DNA from: Hevea brasiliensis | Lineage: Eukaryota > Streptophyta > Magnoliopsida > Malpighiales > Euphorbiaceae | DNA length: 64,000 nucleotides | Direction: 5' to 3' | Assembly (NCBI RefSeq): GCF_030052815.1 | Contig: NC_079496.1 | Span: forward strand, 79,535,652-79,599,651 | Shown here: piece after piece, positions 1 to 8,756 of the stretch | How the letters are laid out: every line of letters starts with the position of its first letter | Position numbering within the stretch: the first letter of the stretch is position 1 | The notes under the pieces: generated by a model | Told to the model about the DNA's origin: nothing | The model's input: only the letters and a program-made list of their open reading frames with translations | Database searches by the model: none | Made by a program: the position numbers and the translations under genes

Positions 1-948
1 TGGTGATGCCCTTTGGCCTAACAAATGCACGATGGCGTTCATGGACCTTATGAACCGTATCTTCCATCCATACCTAGATCGGTTTGTAGTGGTTTTATTG
101 ATGACATTCGGTGTACTCCAAGACCAGGAAGAACATGATGAGCATTTGAGGATTGTTACGCAAACCACGAGGAAAAGAAGTCGTATGCTAAGTTGTCCAA
201 ATGTGACTTTTGGATGAATGATATTGCATAACTAGGACACATAGTGTCAGCTGATGGGATTAGGGTGGATCCCAAGAAAATAGAAGCAGTGATGGAATGG
301 AAGCCTCCCAGAAATACAACTGAGGTCAGAAGCTTCTTGGGGCTAGCTGGGTATTATAGAAGATTTGTGAAGGGATTTTCCCTAATAGCTGCTCCAATGA
401 CCAAGTTGTTACACAAGAATGTCAGATTTGACTGGAATGACAAGTGCCAGACCAGTTTTGAGAGGTTGAAGGCTATGTTGACAGAGGCACCAGTGTTAAC
501 ACAGCCAGTGTCAGGAAAGGACTTTGTGGTCTATAGTGATGCCTCACATAATGGGTTAGGGTGTGTATTGATGCAAGAGGGGAAAGTGATCGCCTATGCT
601 TCCAGGCAGCTAAGGCCACATGAACAGAACTACCCTACCCATGATCTAGAGCTTGCAGCAATTATCTTCGCACTGAAGATATGGAGGCATTACTTGTATG
701 GTGAAAAGTGCTACATTTACACAGACCACAAGAGCCTAAAATATTTGCCAACCCAGAAGGAGCTCAACCTTAGACAGAGGCGATGGATTGAGTTCCTGAA
801 GGATTATGACTATATAATTGACTACCATCACAGGAAGGCAAATGTAGTTCTTGATGCCTTGGCGAGAAAATCCATGACGACCTTGAGATCATTGAATGCC
901 CGTCTATCTTTAGTTTGTGATGGAGCTATCTTGGTGAGTTGCAAGTGA
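1..948 (+). pseudogene. R1 pol: reverse transcriptase C-terminal part and RNase H
   Basis: This is the 3' part of the RT domain and the RNase H domain of a chromovirus-type Ty3/gypsy polyprotein; the window starts inside RT. The FIDD catalytic motif is still readable near 95-110, but it lies in a different frame from the upstream AFMDLMN stretch, so a base has been lost there. A second frame change lies near 160-240. From 244 the frame is open through the RT thumb ([15 protein letters not shown]) and RNase [11 protein letters not shown] with the first Asp, the DLELAA Glu, and TDHKSLKYL. The usual ADALSRKS is read as LDALARKS. Several breaks replace CTG or CAG by CG (for example near 158-185), so some may be sequence errors. 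The homologue in L2 (48290-49509) reads through this region without frameshift. Confidence 0.93.
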
Positions 949-1985
949 GGCCAAACACCTACTGCAGATTTTAGATGGGCAAAGCGGATGAGAAGCTAAT
1001 GGCTATTATGAGCAAAATCCCAGAGGGAAAAGCAACTGACTATGAGGTGAAAGCATATGAGTGTCTGTATTACAAAGGAAGACTGTGTGTACCAGATAAT
1101 GGGGAATTGAAAGCCAGTATTCTAAAAGAGGCACACACGGTGTATATGCTATGCACCCGGGAAGTACAAAGATGTATCATGACACGAAGCTTGATATTGG
1201 TGGCACAGTATGAAGAAGCACATAGCTGACTATGTGACAAGATTCATGAAATGTCAGCAAGTCAAGGCAGAACATCAAGTTCCATTGGGTTTGCTACAGC
1301 CTATACGCATACCTGAATGGAAATGGGATCGTGTCACCATGGATTTTGTAAGTGGTCTACCTCTCACCGGAAGAAACATGATGCGACATGGGTGATAGTT
1401 GATAGATTGTGAAGTCGACACACTTCTGCCGATTAGGGTGACTACTCACTGGAGAAGTTAGCAGAATTGTATATCAGTGAGATAGTTAGACTGCATGGAA
1501 TTCCACTTTCCATCATATCTGACCGAGACCCAAGGTTTACATCGAGATTTTGGAAGAAGTTGCATGAATCCTTGGGTACACAACTCCGTTTCAGCACAGC
1601 TTTCCATCCTCAGACGGATGGGCAATCTGAAAGAGTAATCCAGGTAAATAATTGAAACCAATGAAATTGATACAAATATTGAATTGAAATGATAACAATA
1701 ACGTGAAATACTTGTCAGGTCCTTGAGGATATGCTGAGGAGTTGTGTCATTGAGTTTGAGGGAAGCTGGGATAGATACCTCCCACTGGCAGAATTTGCAT
1801 ACAACAATAGCTACCAAGCTAGCATTCAAATGGCCCCATATGAAGCACTGTATGGGAGAAAATGTAGAACTCCAGTGTGCTGGACTGAATTGGGCGAAGA
1901 CAAACTGGTAGGGCCAGACCTGGTGAAACAGGCTGAGGAGAAGGTGAAATCAATCAAAGCCAACTTAAAGATTGCCTCAGACAGA
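949..1985 (+). pseudogene. R1 pol: integrase with frameshifts
   Basis: This is the integrase domain, which inserts the element cDNA into the genome. The order visible is: linker after RNase H (975-1130), a damaged zinc-binding segment with a frame change around 1140-1215 (KCQQVKAEHQ is the end of the HHCC region), the first catalytic Asp in VTMDFVSGLP (~1340), a break at ~1390-1465, the second catalytic Asp in IISDRDPRF (~1525) and the Glu in GQSERVIQ (~1625). After a 75-base stop-containing insert at 1644-1718 the frame resumes as VLEDMLRSCVIEF and continues through FAYNNSYQASIQMAPYEALY. All three DDE residues can be seen but are not in one frame. The L2 integrase is a close relative with the same insert. 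Confidence 0.92.
1644..1718 (+). other. intron-like insert in the integrase reading frame
   Basis: A 75-base AT-rich block interrupts GTA ATC CAG / GTC CTT GAG. It begins GTAAAT directly after CAG and ends TTGTCAG before GT, matching plant donor and acceptor consensus. Read through, it gives a stop (TGA) within four codons; removed, it restores the integrase frame seen uninterrupted in L1. L2 carries the homologous block at 47689-47760. Confidence 0.6.
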
Positions 1986-2452
1986 CAGAAATCTTATGCC
2001 GACCTGAAGAGAAAAGAAATAGAATATGTGGTTGGCGACAAAGTGTTCCTCAAGGTGTCACCATGGAAGAAAGTGTTGAGGTTTGGAAGAAAAGGTAAGT
2101 TGAGCCCTAGGTTCATTGGCCCCTATGAAGTCATTGAACGTGTGGGTCCAGTGGCCTATAGGCTAGCTTTACCACAGTGGACAATATCCATAATGTGTTC
2201 CACGTGTCCATGCTCGAGAAGATACCGCTCAGATCCTTCACATGTCATCTCGGAGAAGAAATTGAAATACAGCCGGATTTGACATATGAAGAAGAACCTC
2301 TACGGATCTTGGCTCGGGAAGTGAAAGAGTTGAGAAACAAGCAGATTCCATTAGTGAAAGTGCTTTGGAGGCACCACAACACCGAGGAGGAAACTTGGGA
2401 AAGTGAAGAGACGATGAGGCAACAGTTCCCTCAGCTGTTTGCATCGGAGTAA
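1986..2452 (+). pseudogene. R1 pol: GPY module and chromodomain
   Basis: This is the C-terminus of the polyprotein. The GPY module reads FIGPYEVIERVGPVAYRLALP (about 2110-2172). A frame change then occurs at ~2172-2180, and HNVFHVSML continues in another frame. The chromodomain-like tail follows at about 2300-2445, with ILAREVKELRNKQIPLVKVLW and EEETWESEETMRQQFPQLF, the aromatic and acidic pattern typical of chromoviral integrases that target heterochromatin. The stop lies at 2450-2452, directly before the pre-PPT inverted repeat. A chromodomain plus GPY places the element among the chromoviruses; the Tekay/Del lineage is likely but I have not confirmed it. Confidence 0.9.
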
Positions 2453-2486
2453 ATTTCGAGGACGAAATTTAAATTAGAGGAAGAGT
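2451..2486 (+). other. pre-PPT inverted repeat and polypurine tract of R1
   Basis: AAATTTCG-agga-CGAAATTT (2451-2470) is a perfect 8-base inverted repeat. It is followed by the purine-rich tract AAATTAGAGGAAGAGT (2471-2486) that abuts the LTR. The tract primes plus-strand DNA synthesis; the hairpin-like repeat has no role known to me. Confidence 0.85.
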
Positions 2487-3018
2487 TGTAACACCCTCCG
2501 GTAACCACTCAGTACATCCTCTTGTTCGTGGCCAGGTGTCGTCAGGACAGCTAGAATGTCGGAAAAATATTTAAACTAAAGACAGGAACCATAATTAACT
2601 CAAATATTAATAAGAAAAATTTAGTAAAAATTTTAGAAATAAAATACAACCAAGTGAAGCAGTAGGTGCCCAAGCGATGGGTAGCAGGAGGAAGTTCGGT
2701 TCTGCATAGCGAGGAGCCCTAGATCGGGGAAAAATTATAAAATAATTTTTGGGATTCGAAGAAGGGTAATTGAGGTTCCCATGGCATTAGAATGCCAAGA
2801 AAATACCTAGAAAAATTTTTCAATCGATGCAGACGATTTTGACCGTTAAGCTAAGCGGAGGGCATTTTGGTCATTTCGCCTTCGAGGTGATTTTTGGCCG
2901 ACTTGCCCAGTTGAGTAAATAATTAATATGACATAAAATATGAAGAAATATTGCTAGAAATTAAATTGAACTTGAGTAGTGGAGGAAAGAAAAGAAATTG
3001 AGGAAAAAAGGCTATTTA

Positions 3019-3350
3019 TGACATCATGGGATGTCATTTATAATTTTCAACCAATCACCATAAATCTACCATTTGACTAAACAAATAAAAGACATAAATA
3101 AAGACTAAAGAAGACCAAAATTCCAGCAGCCACCACTCCCACAAAAGCTACCCGTAACTCTAAAAACTCCATAGCCAAACCTCCATTTTCTTCATTTTCA
3201 AGCTCTCAAACCTCTCAAACCTCACCCCAAAACCCTAAGTCATCTTCACTAAAATTAATCTACACACCTTAAACAATCTTTTGGCAGCCAAGAAGAAGAA
3301 AGAAAGTGAAGCTTTCTCAAGCTTGGATTGGCATACAACAAGGTTAGTGC
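3019..3350 (+). promoter_or_regulatory. LTR1 promoter inverted repeat, CCAAT box, leader and splice-donor-like site
   Basis: TGACATCATGGGATGTCA (3019-3036) is followed by CCAAT (3051), an AATAAAAG TATA-like stretch (3084-3091), a leader with AAACCCTAA, and AAG|GTTAGTG with the GT at 3343, 857 bases into the LTR. The order and spacing recur in the other LTRs. Confidence 0.55.
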
Positions 3351-3770
3351 ATATATGTAGTTAAAATTCCTTAATCCCATGATTTAGGCTTGAAATGGAT
3401 GAGAAATTGTAATTTAAATGAGCAAAAACTCATGTGTATGAAACATGAGTTTCGGCTGCCCTAGCTATGGGATAGGAGGGAATGTTTTGATGAGCTTGAA
3501 GTGAGCTAGAATCATGTTAGAAGTTTAAAAACACAAGCATAATGAATTAAAAGCTAACTAAAGTAAATTGTATAAAACATGGAATTGAATTAGGGTTTAG
3601 GAAAGGTGAAAATTGATTTGGCTTATGAAATTGTTAGAGGACATATTAATGGTCAATTAGTGACCATTTTAGATGTGTTGACCATAAATGGGACAGAAAA
3701 ATGAGATTGCAAAGTGAGGATTGCAGGCTGCCTAGGACAGCAGCATAGGGACTGAAAATTCAGTCCCTTT

Positions 3771-4280
3771 GCACTGCCATAACTTGGGCAGTGGTAGTCC
3801 AATTGGTATTTGGCCAATTGGACATGAAACTAGGCTTATAATGGCACATTTTTGCTGAAGAAACCATGCCCAAAAGACCAAAGCAAAAGGGTCAAAACTC
3901 AGCCACAATCCGGATGCCCTGCACTGAATGCTGCAGAATTTTCCAAATGAACAGTAACTGTTCATTTGGCCATAACTCACTGTAGATTTGGTCAATTGGT
4001 CTTAAATTTTTACAGCAACAAGTTAAGACATAGACAAACAACTTTCATGAAGGAACCTATCCCAAATTATGGCCAGAACCCATTCAACCAAGTGACTCAA
4101 GTCACTGTTCATGCACTGTAGATATGGTAAATTTCTGCAGACTGCATATCCGGACAGCCTGGGTTTTTGAGCCATATCTGGAGCTACAAAACTCCAAATG
4201 GAGTGATTCAAAAAAAGAAATTCAACTAGACAAAATAAGGAACAACTTTCATGTTTTGTATTTCCTCAAATTCCAACAGT
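3771..4280 (+). repeat. three ~200-base degenerate units in LTR1
   Basis: Units begin near 3776, 3968 and 4173 with CCATAACT or CCATATCT. They pass through a GTCCAATTGG, GGTCAATTGG or CTCCAAATGGAG segment and end around AACTTTCATGAAG-like sequence. The spacing is about 190-205 bases. Confidence 0.7.
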
Positions 4281-4930
4281 AACAGTGTCCAATGGAACAG
4301 TGAAGTTGACTCACCAAAATTGAAAAATCTGTTTGTGTTGAGTTACACTTTGGAATGGCAAAAACACTTAATGCCAACAAGTTTTAAACACCAAATGTGG
4401 TATGTTGGGAGTGCCAAAGTTGATGTACACATTTTTATTCTAAAAGTCAACATTTTTGTTGACCAATGATGAATAGTAACACCAAAAAAATTGAAATTCA
4501 CAAATTGACAAATTTAAGAGTTTCAAATGCCCTAGTATACCTAACAAGATTGGTTTGGATAGTTTGGCATGCCAATAGGGTTCGATTAGCGATCGCACAT
4601 GGCAAAAATGCCATTCGTGATTTCATGGCTTTTAGCCATTCTGACTTTGTATTGAGACTTGGCCTTGTGCGAATATTATTCTGACTTGTTAGCCGTACAT
4701 TACTGCCAGGAGATACGTATATGACCGATGGTGTGTGGCGAGTACTAAGTACCCAGTGCGGTTACCGTTATCGATCCAGTCATCTAGTGTAGGTTACTTG
4801 GGGCAACCAAATGAATAAAAGTGAACAACGTAAATGAAACAATGAATATATCAATACCAAACAAAGAAAGCATACACATTCTATACACATTTATTTTCTT
4901 GCTATTTTCTTTTATTATATTATTGCACCA

Positions 4931-4968
4931 CTAAGCATTATTGCTTAGCGCGTTGCTTTTGCCACGCG
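4931..4968 (+). other. twin hairpin in LTR1
   Basis: Stem 1 is CTAAGCA..TGCTTAG (4931-4948). Stem 2 is CGCGT..ACGCG (4949-4968). GTAGGTACTGG follows. Confidence 0.7.
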
Positions 4969-6092
4969 TAGGTACTGGAGATCCCGATCGCGAGCCCAGT
5001 AGACCACAGACTGGGTGAGTCCATCCGGCAGTTCTGCTCAGTGTCCGTGTCACCTCGTCACCTGCAGTGCATTGGTAGGACACTAGATGTCATTTTGTCA
5101 TTTTGTAATTAACTTTTTATTTTCTCATATGTATTTGGGATTTATGTAATGTATTTTGAGGTTCATGTAAATAATAAAGATTTATGGTCATGTATGGTAT
5201 TAATTTGAGTATTTAATGGTTGTTTATATATGAGAACCCTGAGAAAGGGATGTTTTGAGAAATGAAAAGATTGTTGAGACCTGAAATTGACAAATTATTG
5301 AGATATTGATATTGAGTTTGGTGTTGATATTGGAGTTTGAGATGATGGAATAAAAATATTGGAAGTGTTTTTAACAGGTTCCGAAGAATGGTTTTCTCCA
5401 TTTTTAGCCGGTACTCCGCCGGATTTTCTTAAAAATTTTCGGAACCTTAAATGAATGATACTTTTGATAAATGGTTTAAATAAATTGTATTTCATAAATT
5501 ATATGCAAAAGCATTGTCTAAATTAATTGAGGAATATTAGAGTGTGCCGGTACACCAGGTGGCATTACTTACTCGGGTATACTGTACACGGGTAAGGGGT
5601 GTCACAGTCCGGACAGCTAGAATGTCTAGAAAAATATTTAAACTAAAGTGAGGAACTATAATTAACTCAAATATTAATAAGAAAAATTTAGGAAAAATTT
5701 TAGAAATAAAATACAATCAAGTTAAATGAGCCGGTGCCCTAGCGATGGGTAACCTAGTGAGAAGTTGCAGTTCTTGCAACTAGGAGCCCTATACCCAAGG
5801 GAAAAATTATAAAATAATTTCTGAGACTCCAGAGAAGGGTTATTGAGGTTCTTATGGCATTAGAATGCCAAGAAAATACTTAGAAAAATTTTCAATCAGT
5901 ATAGACAATTTTGGCCCGTTAAGCCAAACGGAGGGCATTTTGGTCATTTCGCCTTCAGATGTGATTTTTGGCCGACTTGTCCAGTTAAGTAAATAATTAT
6001 TATGAAATAAAATGTGAATAAAAATTACTAAAAATTGAATTGAAAATGAGTAGAAAAGAAAAGAAAAAAAAAATGAATTAAATGGGAATTTA

Positions 6093-6418
6093 TGACATCA
6101 CATGATGTCATTAGTGTGCCTTCACCCACTCAAGTGTTGACACATGGCATAAATGTGTTTAAAAAGACAAAATGGGCTGAAAATAAACCAAAAAATCAGA
6201 CCTTTCACTCCCTTTCTTCTTCCTTGCGTGAACCTTCTCCATAACCAATATTTTCAAGCTTTTTCAAAGCTTGATTTTACAAACTTCTACCCAACAAAAC
6301 CCTAAGCTAGCAACATAAAAATTTGTTCTTACATCCTAGTGAAGCTTTTGGGAGCAAAAAAAAGTGGAAAACAAGAATTTGATCAAGTGGGAAATTCACT
6401 CCATAAGAGGTTAGTGAC
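6093..6418 (+). promoter_or_regulatory. LTR2 promoter inverted repeat, leader and splice-donor-like site
   Basis: TGACATCACATGATGTCA lies at 6093-6110. A TTTAAAAAG TATA-like stretch, a leader with AAAACCCTAA and AGAG|GTTAGTG (GT at 6410) follow. Confidence 0.5.
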
Positions 6419-8012
6419 CTAAACCTTGAATTTCACTTTAATTTCATGTTTAAGAACTATGAATATGTGTAAATGACAAAGAAATTTGATGAAACACCAT
6501 TGGTATGCTAACCCTAAATTTTGGCAGCCATGGTTAGGGTAATATGGTGATGATTTTTGGGGAGTTAACATGCTAGTGTGACTGCCCTTAATGTGTATCT
6601 TATAAATGAATTGATAAATGCAATGATAATACATGGTTTTGAAATGTTGAGTTAGGGTTTGGGTTGAAGAATGAGACTTTGATCTTGTGATGATGGGAGT
6701 AGGTTTTAATGGTCAATTAGTGACCATTTGGTTTGGTTTGAATAAAAAATGAAGTGAATTGGGTTGTGGGATTTAAGGTTGGAGTGGCTGCCTTGTGTGA
6801 CCTGTAGGTTTGGATGTGAGTCCAGCCTGTTTGGACAGGCATAACTTGAATTGTAGAGGTTCATTTGGTGTTTGGTCAATTGGACATAAAACTAGACACA
6901 AAATGGCACAACTTTGGTGAAGAAACCATGCCCATAAGACCAAACTAAATGGACCAAAACCTTGCTCCAATCCGGGTGTCCTGCAATCTGCCTGGGCAAA
7001 ATGACCAAATGAATAGCATTTGGTCATTTGGCCATAACTCAATCTAGCAAGGTCCGATTGACCTGAAATTTTACCAGCAACAATTTGAGGTATATACCAA
7101 CAACTTTCATGAAGAAATCTGACCCAAATTATGATCATAACCTAGTCAAATTGCCAACCAAACTTGAGTTACCAAATCTGGCAGAAACAATTTTACCCAG
7201 AATTTTGGAATTTGTCCAATCCGGCCAGTTATGGTTTTTAGGCCATAACTTTAGCTAAAAAACTCCAAATGGAGTGATTCAAAAAAGGAAATTCAACTAG
7301 ACAAAATAAGGAACAACTTTCATGTTGATCATTTTCCAAATTCCCACTGCAAAGGTGACTAATGGAATAGTAAACCCAAAGCTTGAAAACTGAAAATTCT
7401 GTCCAATTCACTTTAAGCTTAGAGATGGTATTGGCAACCAATACCAACAAGTTTAAAATGCAAAATGTGGCATGTTGATGATATTTAAACTAATTTACCT
7501 ATTGTCAATGCAAAAGTCAACATTTTGGTTGACCAATGAAATGAATAGTAATCATAAAAATTCAATTTCAAAGAATTACATAAATGAAAGTGTTAAATGC
7601 CCTAGTAGGCCTAATGTGATTGGTTTGGATAGGTTGGCATGCCAATAGGGTTCTGTTAGCAGTACTGCATATGGCTTCATGCCATTCTGTATTTCATGGC
7701 TTCCCATGCCATTCTGTGACATAATAGCCTTTGGTTATGATATTGAGTTGTTATACTCGGGTTTAATCCCCGATAATTATCACAGCTTATTAGCTGTTCT
7801 GTTGCACACCGGGAGACACAATGTGACCGATGGTGTGATGGTCCGAGGTACTTAGTACCCAATACCAGTTTACCCATTTATCCAGTCCAGTCAACTAGTA
7901 TAGGTTACTCGGGCAGTATTAATAAATCTTACCAAACTTAAATTGAATAATATTGCAATAAACATTTGAGACTTAGTTCACCCAAAAATGTAAACATACA
8001 TTCTGTACACAT

Positions 8013-8051
8013 GTTTTTATTTTATTTTATTTTATTTTATTTTATTTTATA
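8013..8051 (+). repeat. (TTTTA)n microsatellite
   Basis: About seven to eight copies of TTTTA lie just 5' of the LTR2 twin hairpin. Confidence 0.95.
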
Positions 8052-8060
8052 TTGTCACCA

Positions 8061-8098
8061 CTAAGCAGAATTGCTTAGCGCGTCGCTTTTGCCATGCG
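8061..8098 (+). other. twin hairpin in LTR2
   Basis: Stem 1 is CTAAGCA..TGCTTAG (8061-8078). Stem 2 is CGCGT..ATGCG with one G.T pair (8079-8098). Confidence 0.7.
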
Positions 8099-8676
8099 CA
8101 GGTACTGGAGACATAGCTGGGGAGTCCAACAGGCCTCATACAAGGTGAGCCTTCATATCTACACTCAGAGTTCAGAGTCACCTCACATTGCAGTGCATTT
8201 GGTAGGACATTAGGCCACTTTTGATATTTTGATATTTTGATATTTTGTATTTTGTAACCTTCTGTAATGTATATTATAAATTCATGTAATCAAGCTTTTG
8301 ATGTAAGTATCTATGAAATATGTTCAGTAATAAATTGAGCATTTTTCATTGAGTTGACTGTGTTTTGAATTGAATTGAATTTTGAGATACTGAAGTGAAT
8401 TGAGAAATTGTTGAGTATATATTGGAGGTTGATTGAGAATAATGTGATGATATTATTGGGAGTATTTTTAACAGGTTCAGAAGAACTATTTTTCCAATTT
8501 ATAGCCAGCACTCTGCCGGATTTTCTATAAAATTTGCGGAAAAATTTAGTTTTATCAGAAATTATAAATAAATGAATTAAAAGGGATTAATTGAAATTGA
8601 AACATGAATTGGTGTTCCGACACACTGAGTGGCATAACTTGCTCGGCTACACTGTAGACGGGTAAGGGGTGTCACA

Positions 8677-8756
8677 GCAGTTGTACTATGAAGAAAGAAT
8701 ATTCAAATTACAGGTAAAAACAGAATTTAAAAACTAGCTCTGATACCACTTAAACA
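8677..8756 (-). mobile_element. 80-base internal stub of a - strand element, with PBS
   Basis: On the - strand this is the start of an internal region, placed directly after the 5' LTR at 8757-12312. The rest of the element is missing; its place is taken by the end of LTR2 at 8676. Confidence 0.8.
8737..8748 (-). other. primer binding site (initiator Met tRNA type)
   Basis: On the - strand it reads TGGTATCAGAGC, eight bases downstream of the LTR end. Confidence 0.9.

Larger units (their letters stand above)
2487..5606 (+). mobile_element. 3' LTR of R1 (family A), 3120 bases
   Basis: It starts TGTAACAC right after the PPT and ends GGGTGTCACA. It contains, in order, the block with AGCGATGGG-type sequence, the promoter inverted repeat (3019), a CCAAT box (3051), a donor-like AAGGTTAGTG (3343), three ~200-base degenerate units (3771-4280), GTCAAC..GTTGAC, TTGGCATGCCAA and the twin hairpin (4931-4968). 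It is the same family as the L2 LTRs. The flank on the right is not a duplicated target but the inside of another LTR. Confidence 0.93.
5607..8676 (+). mobile_element. LTR2 (family A relative), 5' truncated
   Basis: It starts abruptly at GTCCGGACAGCTAG, which lies about 80 bases inside a normal LTR of this group, and ends GGGTGTCACA at 8676. Its features are the promoter inverted repeat (6093), donor-like AGAGGTTAGTG (6410), three degenerate units (6838-7330), TTGGCATGCCAA (7634) and the twin hairpin (8061-8098). No polypurine tract precedes it and no PBS of its own follows. Its sequence differs enough from LTR1 to be a separate subfamily. Confidence 0.88.

Noticed and set aside
1458..1829. 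123-codon - strand open frame
   Set aside because: It lies exactly opposite the integrase and the intron-like block and has no domain; it is a shadow of pol.
3229..3237. AAACCCTAA as telomere-like repeats (also 6297, 34450, 51392)
   Set aside because: Single telo-box-like motifs, often in the LTR leader, not tandem arrays; at most a promoter element.
4971..4980. AGGTACTGG after the twin hairpin as the main splice donor
   Set aside because: It is conserved in several families but replaced by CAGGTAGAC in family B, and it is a weaker donor than the GTTAGTG/GTAAGT site near +860; it could be an alternative.
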